From assembly GCA_016720465.1 (NCBI GenBank), contig JADKKO010000001.1, positions 893,177-957,176 on the forward strand: DNA of 64,000 bases, given 5' to 3'. Below, one piece after another: positions 51,952-59,469 of this stretch. Within the stretch, counting starts at the first letter, position 1, and each line of letters opens with the position of its first letter. The notes beneath the pieces are model-generated. The model saw only the letters and a program-made list of their open reading frames with translations, was not told where the DNA came from and did not search any database. The position numbers were made by a program, and so were the translations under genes. Source of the DNA: Holophagaceae bacterium (GTDB lineage Bacteria > Acidobacteriota > Holophagae > Holophagales > Holophagaceae).

Positions 51952-52267
51952 AGAGATGAGGGCATTTGTTTTTGAACCATTGAACGAGAATACCGTTCGA
52001 GCTTGACGAAACGATGCCAGAAACCCCGCCCCGTGCCTAGGAGCCGACGCGATGGGTGATGAACGGAAGAATGACCCCCTGCTTCCGAGCGGAACGGACC
52101 AATCGGGGCCTAGCAGAACCGCGGGAACCGAAACCGTGTACTGTGGCGGGCCCAATGACCAGGTATGGCCAGGAGAAAGGTGCCTCGCTCCGCGATGACC
52201 GAATGACCGCAGTTGAGCAAGAAGCTGGAACACAAAATCAATTTTGACAAAGAACCTGATCGTTGGC
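51952..52267. other. ~317 bp duplicated cassette, copy A
   Basis: Cassette body with no normal-length minus-strand gene of coding character. About 90% identical by eye to 58428-58751. Contains a short plus-strand frame with a good ribosome site. Confidence 0.85.
52052..52198 (+). CDS. candidate 48-residue small protein, copy A
   Basis: ATG at 52052 with TAGGAGCCGACGCG before it (good Shine-Dalgarno). Product MGDERKNDPLLPSGTDQSGP, then SRTAGTETVYCGGPNDQVWPG and a variable end. Against copy B the first 42 codons differ at three bases: GGT/GGC and GAC/GAT are silent, AGA/GGA changes Arg to Gly. Hydrophilic, one cysteine. It runs against the cassette direction, so it would need its own promoter. 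No family recognised. Confidence 0.45.
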   Translation: MGDERKNDPLLPSGTDQSGPSRTAGTETVYCGGPNDQVWPGERCLAPR

Positions 52268-52366
52268 GCCTAACGAACAAAGTTAACCGGCCCGACCGTG
52301 AGCCGAATCTTTAAAGCATGACAGCAGCAACCCACGGTTGGGTCCGGGTTGAACGAGAGGTTAGGC
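52268..52366 (-). repeat. attC site
   Basis: 99 bp, cores GCCTAAC and GTTAGGC, centre with AATCTTTAAAGCATGACAGC. Closes the cassette with the gene at 52394-52930. Confidence 0.95.
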
Positions 52367-52393
52367 AGCATGGTGAGTGCGGACGGAGTGAGA

Positions 52394-52930
52394 TTATGAC
52401 ATTCCAATCATTCGCTCCTCATCAATCGCCCAGGCACCATCCTTTTTTCTAAGAATGATGAATTCCGTGCTACCAGCGAGAGGGCCCTGTTGGCCAGACC
52501 GTATCACTACTGCAATTGTTCTTGATACATCAAATCCAATGGGGCTAAAGCTGAACACAGTAACGGGTGGATTCTCACCCGGGAGTTTGACGTTTTGGAG
52601 ATTGTATTTAGAGGACCAAGGTTGGATTTGCCATTTCGTTTTTGACCTATCAACTAGATTGTTGAAGGCGCTTCGCAATGCCGGAGTTCTAGGAATAGCA
52701 CTCCACATGCGCCCATTAGGCCCTGTGACATATTTCCATGTGGCTTCAAGTTCAGTTGGGTTATCCGAAATAATTGTCCGGGATACGACAAGCTTGCCCC
52801 CGTAATGCCCGAGTAATAGCTCGTAAACAGAGATCTCTTCTTGATTGAGAGTAAGGGGGTGAATCGTTTGTGCGCCGGAAGCAAACAAAGCGATTGTGCT
52901 TGCAAGGGCCAGGAATCTTGAACGGGGCAT
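52394..52930 (-). CDS. secreted hypothetical protein (cassette)
   Basis: A 178-residue exported protein: signal peptide MPRSRFLALASTIALFASGAQ, then a strand-rich mature part (KLVVSRTIISDNPTELEATW; VTVFSFSPIGFDVSRTIAVVI; EFIILRKKDGAWAIDEERM). The late pattern of FDV-SRTIAVV-IRSG-LRKKDGAW resembles NTF2-like or lipocalin-like secreted proteins, but I do not recognise a family. AT-richer than chromosomal genes. Confidence 0.7.
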   Translation of the reverse strand: MPRSRFLALASTIALFASGAQTIHPLTLNQEEISVYELLLGHYGGKLVVSRTIISDNPTELEATWKYVTGPNGRMWSAIPRTPALRSAFNNLVDRSKTKWQIQPWSSKYNLQNVKLPGENPPVTVFSFSPIGFDVSRTIAVVIRSGQQGPLAGSTEFIILRKKDGAWAIDEERMIGMS

Positions 52931-52949
52931 TTTGAAATCTCCGGATGCC

Positions 52950-53048
52950 GCCTAACGAACAAAGTTAACCGGCCCGACCGTGAGCCGAATGTTTAAAGCA
53001 TGACAGCAGCAACCCACGGTTGGGTCCGGGTTGAACGAGAGGTTAGGC
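52950..53048 (-). repeat. attC site
   Basis: 99 bp, cores GCCTAAC and GTTAGGC. Closes the cassette with the gene at 53072-53404. Confidence 0.95.
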
Positions 53049-53071
53049 AGGCCCCGAAGCCTGGAAAAGAG

Positions 53072-53404
53072 TTATCGCTCACTTTTACCACCAACCTGAT
53101 TTCGCCAGAGCCCAGCAACCCCGGTGCCGAATAAAATTAGTGAAGGAGCGAGCACCTGAATAAATCCATAAGGTGTATTAAAATTAAGAATAATACAGGC
53201 CAATATTCCAACCGTACCTAGACATGCAAGCAAAATCGACAATAAGCGGATAATTAACGAATTGGTGATTTGACCATTTTCATCAGTCAATCCTTGGATT
53301 GATTTTTGATTATGGTTTTTTCTGATGGCGACCAGCGCGACGACAAGGAGGATCACAATTGAAAGAGGGACCAGGACTAAGAGCAATGTAAGGAATTGAT
53401 CCAT
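53072..53404 (-). CDS. hypothetical membrane protein (cassette)
   Basis: A 110-residue protein with three transmembrane helices (FLTLLLVLVPLSIVILLVVALV near the N-terminus, then two from SLIIRLLSILLA on) and a polar, Gln/Asn-rich loop between the first and second. ATG at 53404 starts 6 bp inside the cassette; the open frame reaches into the attC but is not needed. No family recognised. Confidence 0.6.
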   Translation of the reverse strand: MDQFLTLLLVLVPLSIVILLVVALVAIRKNHNQKSIQGLTDENGQITNSLIIRLLSILLACLGTVGILACIILNFNTPYGFIQVLAPSLILFGTGVAGLWRNQVGGKSER

Positions 53405-53409
53405 GGGAT

Positions 53410-53508
53410 GCCTAACGAACAAAGTTAACCGGCCCAACCGAGAGCCGAATGTTTAAAGCATGACAGTTGTCGAGCACGGTTGGGTCCGAGTTGAACGAGA
53501 GGTTAGGG
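53410..53508 (-). repeat. attC site with GTTAGGG core
   Basis: 99 bp, cores GCCTAAC and GTTAGGG. The right core complements the left core CCCTAAC of the next site at 53824, as expected when cassette 53509-53823 moves as one unit. The centre has the TTGTCGAGCACGG variant. Confidence 0.95.
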
Positions 53509-53817
53509 CGATAGCTTGGCAACAAGGATTATCACCGCGAGAACAACGACAGTACCAGCCAGAAGAAATCCTGTTCCAAATAATCCGCGTTGCCACCACT
53601 TGAGGCGCTCCCAGGCATGAGCAAATTTTGAAAATGGGCACCCCGTAACCAACTCGATGAGCCCAATGGCCGCGAATGCGCCAGGCAGGGTCATTAGTGT
53701 TGGCTCATAAAAATGGTGTGAGTTGCCTCCCCCTGTTCGAAAAACCCATAGTAAGACTAAGGCGAATATGACGGAGCCAATTACAAGTTTAACGATTCCC
53801 TTTTGACGAATGTTCAA
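53503..53817 (-). CDS. hypothetical membrane protein (cassette)
   Basis: A 104-residue protein with three transmembrane helices (VKLVIGSVIFALVLLWVF; TLPGAFAAIGLIELVTG; GLFGTGFLLAGTVVVLAVIIL) and a short Trp-rich loop (AWERLKWWQRG). Its stop lies in the attC core. No family recognised. Confidence 0.65.
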   Translation of the reverse strand: MNIRQKGIVKLVIGSVIFALVLLWVFRTGGGNSHHFYEPTLMTLPGAFAAIGLIELVTGCPFSKFAHAWERLKWWQRGLFGTGFLLAGTVVVLAVIILVAKLSP

Positions 53818-53823
53818 CGTGAG

Positions 53824-53922
53824 CCCTAACGAACAAAGTTAACCGGCCCAACCGAGAGCCGACAGTTTAGGACATGCTAGCAGCCGCGCACGGTTGGGTC
53901 CGGGTTGAACGAGAGGTTAGGG
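53824..53922 (-). repeat. attC site with CCCTAAC and GTTAGGG cores
   Basis: 99 bp. Both cores carry the G/C variant; the right one matches the left core of the site at 54311. Centre variant GACAGTTTAGGACATGCTAG. Confidence 0.95.
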
Positions 53923-54302
53923 CGCGCCTTAGCCTGGGATACGATGAGGTACCAAGCCAATGCCGCCACCGCAGCGCCACAGGCAACCAGAAGAGCGGAC
54001 GCCTTTATGTCGTGAAAGATCATGGAAATAGCCAGTCCACCAATTGCACCAGCCGAAGTTGAAGGCAAGAAATTCAGATGCTTCATTTTGCTTAAGAGAT
54101 ACAGAACTGGGATGCCATAAATAATCATAGCCAGGTAGCTGAGGGCCAACCCAACAAGACTCGCGAATAGAGAAGTCTGGAAACCATCCCAAAGAGTTGT
54201 TCCAGGCGTTCTGAGGAAGAACGTACAAACGAAAACAGAAACTGGAAATTCAGCCAATGGTGCAATGGCAACTGTGAAACAAATTCTGCGGAATGGGGGC
54301 AT
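53877..54302 (-). CDS. hypothetical membrane protein ending inside attC (cassette)
   Basis: A 141-residue protein with four transmembrane segments (ICFTVAIAPLAEFPVSVFV; TSLFASLVGLALSYLAMIIYG; SAGAIGGLAISMIF; ALLVACGAAVAALAWYLIV). The frame has no stop before the attC and ends within it, so the last ~14 residues (RPNLSFNPDPTVRGC) are attC-encoded. ATG at 54302 is 8 bp from the next site. No family recognised. Confidence 0.65.
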   Translation of the reverse strand: MPPFRRICFTVAIAPLAEFPVSVFVCTFFLRTPGTTLWDGFQTSLFASLVGLALSYLAMIIYGIPVLYLLSKMKHLNFLPSTSAGAIGGLAISMIFHDIKASALLVACGAAVAALAWYLIVSQAKARPNLSFNPDPTVRGC

Positions 54303-54310
54303 CTCTGAAG

Positions 54311-54409
54311 CCCTAACGAACAAAGTTAACCGGCCCGACCGTGAGCCGAAGGTTTAGAGCATGACAGCCGCAACCCACGGTTGGGTCCGAGTTGAACGAG
54401 AGGTTAGGC
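54311..54409 (-). repeat. attC site with CCCTAAC core
   Basis: 99 bp, cores CCCTAAC and GTTAGGC. Closes the cassette with the EcsC-like gene. Confidence 0.95.
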
Positions 54410-55027
54410 AGGGGATTCACCCGGGATATGGTATTTTAGGATTCGTGAACCAACGATCTTAATTTCAACTAAGTTCCAGATCGACCCAACAATCGCGCCT
54501 GCAAATGGTACAGATTTGGTGAGAATTGCCTTTTGGGTGACTTTCTTGCCAAACCATTTAAGCATTGCCCTTTTCAAAAGGGCGAGCATTTCCTTACTTA
54601 TGAATTTTTTAATGATCGCCTTGGTAAGTTTCTTAGCTCCGGCTACTCCAGCCTCTTTTAATACCTTGGCCAATATTTTTGGACCAGCCAGCATCAACAA
54701 TGCGTCAGTTTTCCAGTCAGGATCTTCGAAATATTTAGGATTAGCGATGAGACCAATGCATGCCGTGAGATAGGCATAGAATCGAAGCATAAAGGCAACA
54801 TCAGCCAGTGCTGTGCCTGCCATTACAAAGGGATTTGATCCCAATCCAGTGAAGAACCCTTCAACGGCTGCCTTGCGAGAGTAACTCTCAATGAATTTAC
54901 TCGCCAATTCGTAATTGGTTAATCCAGGAAAAGCCAACCGCTTCTGCTCAACATTTTGTACAACGTCACTTGGATTGATATCCATAACCCAGGTTAGAAC
55001 CTGATCAAACTTGTTCTCAGAACTCAT
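54404..55027 (-). CDS. EcsC-like protein (cassette)
   Basis: A 207-residue protein. KFIESYSRKAAVEGFFTGLGSNPFVMAGTALADVAFMLRFYAYLTACIGLI and the Lys-rich helix run KKLTKAIIKKFISKEMLALL resemble EcsC family proteins (amphipathic or membrane-touching helices, unknown function); the assignment is from pattern only. ATG at 55027 is used. The open frame continues 93 codons upstream through a truncated attC and an outer-membrane protein fragment, so a longer fusion is possible. Confidence 0.6.
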   Translation of the reverse strand: MSSENKFDQVLTWVMDINPSDVVQNVEQKRLAFPGLTNYELASKFIESYSRKAAVEGFFTGLGSNPFVMAGTALADVAFMLRFYAYLTACIGLIANPKYFEDPDWKTDALLMLAGPKILAKVLKEAGVAGAKKLTKAIIKKFISKEMLALLKRAMLKWFGKKVTQKAILTKSVPFAGAIVGSIWNLVEIKIVGSRILKYHIPGESPA

Positions 55028-55062
55028 TTGGCAATCCTTAACGGAGTGAGGAGGATTGTGAT

Positions 55063-55091
55063 GCCTAACGAACAAAGTTATCCGACCGGTG
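55063..55091 (-). repeat. half attC site
   Basis: GCCTAACGAACAAAGTTATC, then CGACCGGTGG: only the left arm of the common site remains, joined directly to the remnant of another gene. The right arm has been deleted, so two cassettes are now fused. Confidence 0.7.
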
Positions 55092-55288
55092 GCATTTTCT
55101 CGAAGCGCCTGGAAGCCGATTCTGCCGATTCCGTATTCCAAAGTGCCCCGAAGGTCAACATCAAGAGTGGAATATTGGGCGTTGCCACCGAAGCCAATGT
55201 GGTTGTACTTCTCTGAATCTTCGGTTGGGGATTGGGCCAAAAGCGAACTGGCCACCAATGCAGAAGATGTGAAGATGCTTTTTCTCAA
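55084..55288 (-). pseudogene. 5' fragment of an outer-membrane protein gene (cassette)
   Basis: Starts with a TTG at 55288 giving LRKSIFTSSALVASSLLAQS (signal peptide), followed by SEKYNHIGFGGNAQYSTLDV..., the first strands of an outer-membrane beta-barrel. After ~65 codons it runs into the half attC; the rest of the gene is gone. The frame then continues in phase into the EcsC-like gene. Confidence 0.6.
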
Positions 55289-55293
55289 TGAGA

Positions 55294-55392
55294 GCCTAAC
55301 GAACAAAGTTAACCGGCCCGACCGTGAGCCGAAGGTTTAAAGCATGATGGCAGCAACCCACGGTTGGGTCCGGGTTGAACGAGAGGTTAGGC
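55294..55392 (-). repeat. attC site
   Basis: 99 bp, cores GCCTAAC and GTTAGGC. Closes the cassette with the gene at 55337-55993; that gene reads ~56 bp into the site. Confidence 0.95.
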
Positions 55393-55993
55393 CGGCGACG
55401 TGAACCGAAGCACTTGTTGTTTGATGTTTGAATTGGCAATGACTGCTCAGAATTCGAATCGCCCTGACTAGCTCTGATTCGGACGGTGGCGGAGGAGGCG
55501 GCGGCGGTGGGTTGGCCACACTCGAAATATCGGATTCAGTGACGCTCACCGCTGTTTTGAATTCGTAGGCCACCGTTAATCGATAGAGACGACCCGATGC
55601 AACAAGGAAAAGCGTTCGGAAGCCTTGATCCGCGATGCAGTGGCCACCGAGCAACCTTTGTGGCCAAGTCTTGCCATCCGAGTCAGGGATCGGTGCCGAA
55701 GAGAGTTCGTTCGCCACGCACTCTCGGTGTTTACGGAAGTAGGCCTTCGCAAATTTAAGCCTGCGAGGTGTGACAGCCTTGGACCCGGCGAACGAGTATG
55801 CGGAGAAGGTGTAGGTGATCCCATTATCATCCGTTGATGAATATTCTGTGGTGACTGCCTGCCCCCAAGGAGTGGCTTCAGTTCCCTCAGTTGGTTTTGA
55901 TACCGGCCCAGGCATTACTACCCGGAACTTGGGCGTTTCGATGATCCCTGGTTGAGGAACCAAATTCAGGGCTAGAAAGAGGGAGAACAACAA
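55337..55993 (-). CDS. secreted hypothetical protein with poly-proline tract, C-terminus in attC (cassette)
   Basis: A 218-residue exported protein: signal peptide MLFSLFLALNLVPQPG, then a globular part (KFRVVMPGPVSKPTEGTEAT; YSSTDDNGITYTFSAYSF; AKAYFRKHRECVANELSSAP) that resembles the DUF of small periplasmic proteins with two Cys. A run of nine prolines lies near residue 165. The last ~19 residues (LTSRSTRTQPWVAAIML) are encoded by the attC. No family recognised. Confidence 0.65.
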   Translation of the reverse strand: MLFSLFLALNLVPQPGIIETPKFRVVMPGPVSKPTEGTEATPWGQAVTTEYSSTDDNGITYTFSAYSFAGSKAVTPRRLKFAKAYFRKHRECVANELSSAPIPDSDGKTWPQRLLGGHCIADQGFRTLFLVASGRLYRLTVAYEFKTAVSVTESDISSVANPPPPPPPPPSESELVRAIRILSSHCQFKHQTTSASVHVAGLTSRSTRTQPWVAAIML

Positions 55994-55999
55994 TGAGCG

Positions 56000-56098
56000 G
56001 CCTAACGAACAAAGTTAACCGGCCCGACCGTGAGCCGACTGTTTAAAGCATGATGGCAGCAACCCACGGTTGGGTCCGGGTTGAACGAGAGGTTAGGC
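56000..56098 (-). repeat. attC site
   Basis: 99 bp, cores GCCTAAC and GTTAGGC. Closes the cassette with the gene at 56193-56654. The ~95 bp between site and gene hold nothing recognisable. Confidence 0.95.
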
Positions 56099-56192
56099 TG
56101 AAATGGGCAGCATCCAGTCGACTGGAGCAGAATTTCCACCATAGGGCAGTTCGGCCATGGAACCAGTATTGAGTTTCAGTGACGCTACGCCG

Positions 56193-56654
56193 TTACTCTA
56201 TAGGCTGCATAGTTTTCATGTGTGTGGTGGCATCCGCTTCCGTGATTATCTGAATCCGTTCCGGCCGTCCGCCAAAGGGTGAGGCCCAAGATTTCCCTGG
56301 ATTGTATTCGACATAAAGGAAATATTTCTCGCCGGGCTTGGCATCTAGAACGGCGAGACCGCGAGATCCCCACCCCCCCTTGAAGTAACGAAATTCATGC
56401 TTTCCCGCGGGAATTGTGAGTTTTCTGTATGTCATCCGGGGCAAGGTCACGAATTCTTTGTCATGCTCATACACCGTCATATCAGAATTAGACAGCATTT
56501 TACCTGTTCCATTGAGGACGACGAGTTGACATGTCCCAGTTGTGGTTTCCTTGGGTGGGACCGGTGAGGAGGGGAGCTTCGTCGGTTGTGACTGGTATCC
56601 AAAAAGGTTGGAAACCAGCGCAATAACTAACAACGATGTGGAGATTCTTTTCAT
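56193..56654 (-). CDS. secreted protein, DUF2846-like (cassette)
   Basis: A 153-residue exported protein: signal peptide MKRISTSLLVIALVSNLFGY, a Pro/Thr-rich linker, then one strand-rich domain. VYEHDKEFVTLPRMTYRKLTIPAGKHEFRYFKGG and GEKYFLYVEYNPG match the DUF2846 style (short extracytoplasmic domain with a GKH turn); the assignment is tentative. AGGAGACCTGC precedes the ATG. AT-richer than chromosomal genes. Confidence 0.65.
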   Translation of the reverse strand: MKRISTSLLVIALVSNLFGYQSQPTKLPSSPVPPKETTTGTCQLVVLNGTGKMLSNSDMTVYEHDKEFVTLPRMTYRKLTIPAGKHEFRYFKGGWGSRGLAVLDAKPGEKYFLYVEYNPGKSWASPFGGRPERIQIITEADATTHMKTMQPIE

Positions 56655-56713
56655 AGCAGGTCTCCTGGGTGGGTGCTGTCAAGTATGGCTGAGCATTTAT
56701 TTGTCGAGGAAGA

Positions 56714-56812
56714 GCCTAACGAACAAAGTTAACCGGCCCGACCGTGAGCCGGATGTTTAAGGCATGAAGGTAGTCGCGCACGGTTGGGTCCGGGTTGAAC
56801 GAGAGGTTAGGG
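56714..56812 (-). repeat. attC site with GTTAGGG core
   Basis: 99 bp, cores GCCTAAC and GTTAGGG; centre variant GGCATGAAGGTAGTCGCGCA. Closes the protease cassette, whose stop codon is inside the core. Confidence 0.95.
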
Positions 56813-57655
56813 GCGATTGCGAAACAGAACATCAAAGTCATTTAGCATTCTGGATTTTATAACCATGCCAAGATTATTTGGGATCTGGCTTGTCGCTATC
56901 AAATGACTGGCGATTGGGATTGGAACAATTTCCACCGTTCCATCTACCCGATGCTGAGGCCCAGCATATAAAACACCCAGAAATTTTATTCTTGTGCTCC
57001 CAATTTGGAGCCCAGCTCTCGTGTGGACTTGCCCGATGTCGCAAACAAGGACCGGAGAACCACTAGATCCAGGGAAACAAGCTGCATCAATCAGAAACTC
57101 AGGTTTCCCATTCCAATCGTAACGATAGTGAGTAGCTGTGACCCCGGAACGAAAAACTGGGAAATTGTTTTTCTGATCCCAGATCCCGTTTGGATACCCA
57201 ACCATAATTATCTTTTCCATCCCAACGAAGTTATTTATGTCCTCATCGGTGGGCATAAGATCCGATGCAAGGTAAGTGAAAGCGAAGAATTTACCTTTTG
57301 CTTGGGCCAGGCTTATCAAATGACTAATTGGCATTACACAAAGGTCGATCATAGGATTCGGATGAGGTATCCAAGCCTTTTCAAAATTATCGATTGCCCA
57401 CGAATGTGTATTCCCTATATCTGGTTCGCCATTTACGGTTTGAAGCGTGAACAAGATTCGGCCAATTGTTCCATTCCTGACTACATGCTTATTGGTAACG
57501 ATGGCTGGTACATGTGTAGAGCCATCGTCGGCAAATCGGAAGAAGAACCCGGTCCCGGTAGAAATACCACCAGTGGACAGATCACACTCAATTCGAATTG
57601 TGCCGAACGCCAATTGTTCATATGTCGAGAGCGTTTTCATAAACTCTTCGAACAT
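56807..57655 (-). CDS. trypsin-like serine protease (cassette)
   Basis: A 282-residue protein with the S1 triad: His in AIVTNKHVV (~58), Asp in NPMIDLCVMP and Ser in FPGSSGSPVLV. There is no signal peptide, so the protease seems cytosolic, which is unusual for the fold outside phage-defence, stress or peptidase-coupled systems. ATG at 57655 (MFEEFMKTLSTYEQL) is used; the open frame extends into the attC with TTG. The gene fills its cassette alone. Substrate unknown. Confidence 0.85.
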   Translation of the reverse strand: MFEEFMKTLSTYEQLAFGTIRIECDLSTGGISTGTGFFFRFADDGSTHVPAIVTNKHVVRNGTIGRILFTLQTVNGEPDIGNTHSWAIDNFEKAWIPHPNPMIDLCVMPISHLISLAQAKGKFFAFTYLASDLMPTDEDINNFVGMEKIIMVGYPNGIWDQKNNFPVFRSGVTATHYRYDWNGKPEFLIDAACFPGSSGSPVLVCDIGQVHTRAGLQIGSTRIKFLGVLYAGPQHRVDGTVEIVPIPIASHLIATSQIPNNLGMVIKSRMLNDFDVLFRNRP

Positions 57656-57666
57656 GTTGCTAGAGC

Positions 57667-57765
57667 TCCTAACGAACAAAGTTAACCGGCCCGACCGTGA
57701 GCCGAAGGTTTAAAGCATGATGACAGCAACCCACGGTTGGGTCCGGGTTGAACGAGAGGTTAGGC
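57667..57765 (-). repeat. attC site with TCCTAAC core
   Basis: 99 bp, cores TCCTAAC and GTTAGGC. Closes the GNAT cassette. Confidence 0.95.
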
Positions 57766-58299
57766 ACGTGAGACGTCTGCTTTGAGGATAGAGAACATGA
57801 CGGAGTCCTGAAAAGTATCTTGAATATGCAGACGCTGACGAAGAACGCCCTCACGAACAGCACCCGCCTTTTCGGCTACGCGGAGACTCGCGCGATTGTC
57901 TTTTGCGATGACTATTTCGAGTCTGATGAGGTCTGTGTTTTGGAAGGCCCATTGAGCTACTTGAAGCACTGCCTCGGTAGCAACGCCACGCAATGTTGTG
58001 GATGAGCGTACCCAATAGCCAAGGTTTGCTCTGGCATTCCGCTCATCGATTGAGTTGAGGCCACAACCCCCAAGGAAAAGGCCTTTCTCTGAGACAATTA
58101 CAAATTCATATTCAGCATTGGACCGGAATGCCGAGACTTGGTGTTCGACCCAGGCCGTTGCGGTCTCAATTGTGAAATCTGAAGTACACCACCAAAGCCA
58201 AGCTCCAACCGTGGAAACCGATTCTCTTGCAGCATCGAATAGGCCCTGAGCATCTCCGAGTTCATAGGGTCGAATTTTGATTGATCCCAGCTCATACAT
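57760..58299 (-). CDS. GNAT N-acetyltransferase, RimJ/RimL-type (cassette)
   Basis: A 179-residue acetyltransferase: IKIRPYELGDAQGLFDAARES, NLGYWVRSSTTLRGVATEAVLQVAQWAF (acetyl-CoA loop) and IVIAKDNRASLRVAEKAGAVREGVLRQ. Such enzymes acetylate protein N-termini, antibiotics or small amines. ATG at 58299 is 6 bp from the next site. Its stop lies in the attC core. Confidence 0.88.
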   Translation of the reverse strand: MYELGSIKIRPYELGDAQGLFDAARESVSTVGAWLWWCTSDFTIETATAWVEHQVSAFRSNAEYEFVIVSEKGLFLGGCGLNSIDERNARANLGYWVRSSTTLRGVATEAVLQVAQWAFQNTDLIRLEIVIAKDNRASLRVAEKAGAVREGVLRQRLHIQDTFQDSVMFSILKADVSRA

Positions 58300-58304
58300 G
58301 ACAT

Positions 58305-58427
58305 GCCTAACGAACAAAGTTAACCGGCCCAACCGTGAGCCGGGTGTTGAGTGGAGACGAGATATCCGAATGCCCAGAGGAGCTTGCAGCAACCCACGGT
58401 TGGGTCCGGTTGAACGAGAGGTTAGGC
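58305..58427 (-). repeat. long attC variant (123 bp)
   Basis: Same variant as 51829-51951, with the longer central loop. Closes copy B of the ~317 bp cassette. Confidence 0.9.
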
Positions 58428-58751
58428 AGAGATGGGGGCATTTGTTTTTTAACCATTGAACGAGAATACCGTTCGAGCTTAACGAAACAATGTCAGAAAC
58501 CCTGCCCCGTGCCTAGGAGACGACGAGATGGGCGATGAACGGAAGAATGATCCCCTGCTTCCGAGCGGAACGGACCAATCGGGGCCTAGCGGAACCGCGG
58601 GAACCGAAACCGTGTACTGTGGCGGGCCCAATGACCAGGTATGGCCAGGAGAACCATGCTCCGCTTTGCGACCCCCGAATGACCGCAGTTGAGCCATTGA
58701 AGCCGGGGATTAGAACACGAACCCAACTTGACAAAGATCCTGATGGTTGGC
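58428..58751. other. ~324 bp duplicated cassette, copy B
   Basis: Second copy of the body at 51952-52267, with its own 123 bp site. The two copies differ mostly at the right end. No normal-length gene of coding character. Confidence 0.85.
58528..58692 (+). CDS. candidate 54-residue small protein, copy B
   Basis: ATG at 58528 after TAGGAGACGACGAG. Product MGDERKNDPLLPSGTDQSGP, then SGTAGTETVYCGGPNDQVWPG and an end (EPCSALRPPNDRS) that differs from copy A. The frame and the ribosome site are kept in both copies. Confidence 0.45.
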   Translation: MGDERKNDPLLPSGTDQSGPSGTAGTETVYCGGPNDQVWPGEPCSALRPPNDRS

Positions 58752-58850
58752 GCCTAACGAACAAAGTTAACCGGCCCGACCGTGAGCCGAAGGTTTAAAG
58801 CATGATGGCAGCAACCCACGGTTGGGTCCGGGTTGAACGAGAGGTTAGGC
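58752..58850 (-). repeat. attC site
   Basis: 99 bp, cores GCCTAAC and GTTAGGC. Closes cassette 58851-59298. Confidence 0.95.
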
Positions 58851-58951
58851 TGAGTACTGAACTGGTTTTGAGACATGTACCGACTCGCTGAATTTATGAC
58901 GCGACTGCGTGAGAACGAATGATGGCCGATTTAAAGGAAGGTCGTGCTCAC

Positions 58952-59035
58952 ATGATACGGCCAAAATACCAACTGCCGACCGTTGCCAGTGAGACGCCGC
59001 AAAACATTGGCCCCGACCTGGCCGCTGAACGTTAA
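58952..59035 (+). CDS. candidate small protein, copy 4a (27 residues)
   Basis: MIRPKYQLPTVASETPQNIG then PDLAAER, closed by TAA. Aligned codon by codon with copies 1-3; CCC/CCT, CCG/CCA and GCT/GCC differences are silent. Confidence 0.3.
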   Translation: MIRPKYQLPTVASETPQNIGPDLAAER

Positions 59036-59136
59036 GGATCAAAGGGGATTGCTTGTGAAATTTTGACGATCCATCTGAATTTTTTGAGCGATTACGGAGA
59101 ACGAATGATGGCCGGTGCAAATGAAGGCCCTGCCTC

Positions 59137-59256
59137 GTGTTACCACCAAAATACCAAGTGCCGAATGATGCCAGCGCGACATCGCAAAACATTGGCCCCG
59201 ACGTGGCCGCCGAATTTAGAAAGATCAAAGGGGCAGCTTTTGAATTTTGGACGTAA
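59137..59256 (+). CDS. candidate small protein, copy 4b (39 residues, GTG start)
   Basis: GTG at 59137: MLPPKYQVPNDASATSQNIG then PDVAAEFRKIKGAAFEFWT. The most diverged copy by base sequence, yet the frame stays open and the product stays similar, which favours coding. Confidence 0.4.
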   Translation: MLPPKYQVPNDASATSQNIGPDVAAEFRKIKGAAFEFWT

Positions 59257-59298
59257 TCAACCGCCCGAATCGCATTGCCAGAGATCCGCCCGCGTGCA

Positions 59299-59397
59299 GC
59301 CTAACGAACAAAGTTAACCGGCCCGACCGTGAGCCGAAGGTTTAAAGCATGATGGCAGCAACCCACGGTTGGGTCCGAGTTGAACGAGAGGTTAGGC
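59299..59397 (-). repeat. attC site
   Basis: 99 bp, cores GCCTAAC and GTTAGGC. Borders the plus-strand cassette gene 59470-59955 on the left. Confidence 0.95.
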
Positions 59398-59469
59398 AGG
59401 GATGAATGATTGTCATTGGGCTTCTTGGTTATGCTCCATATAACCACATTCGGTCCCAGAGGAGGAACC

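Larger units (their letters stand above)
58851..59298. other. diverged, partly doubled member of the 264 bp cassette family
   Basis: Two consecutive diverged copies of the 264 bp body within one cassette, without an attC between them. Each still holds the short plus-strand frame. No normal-length gene. Confidence 0.75.

Noticed and set aside
51946..52233. 95-codon minus-strand frame in the ~317 bp cassette
   Set aside because: Not kept in the second copy; the plus-strand frame with a ribosome site is better supported.
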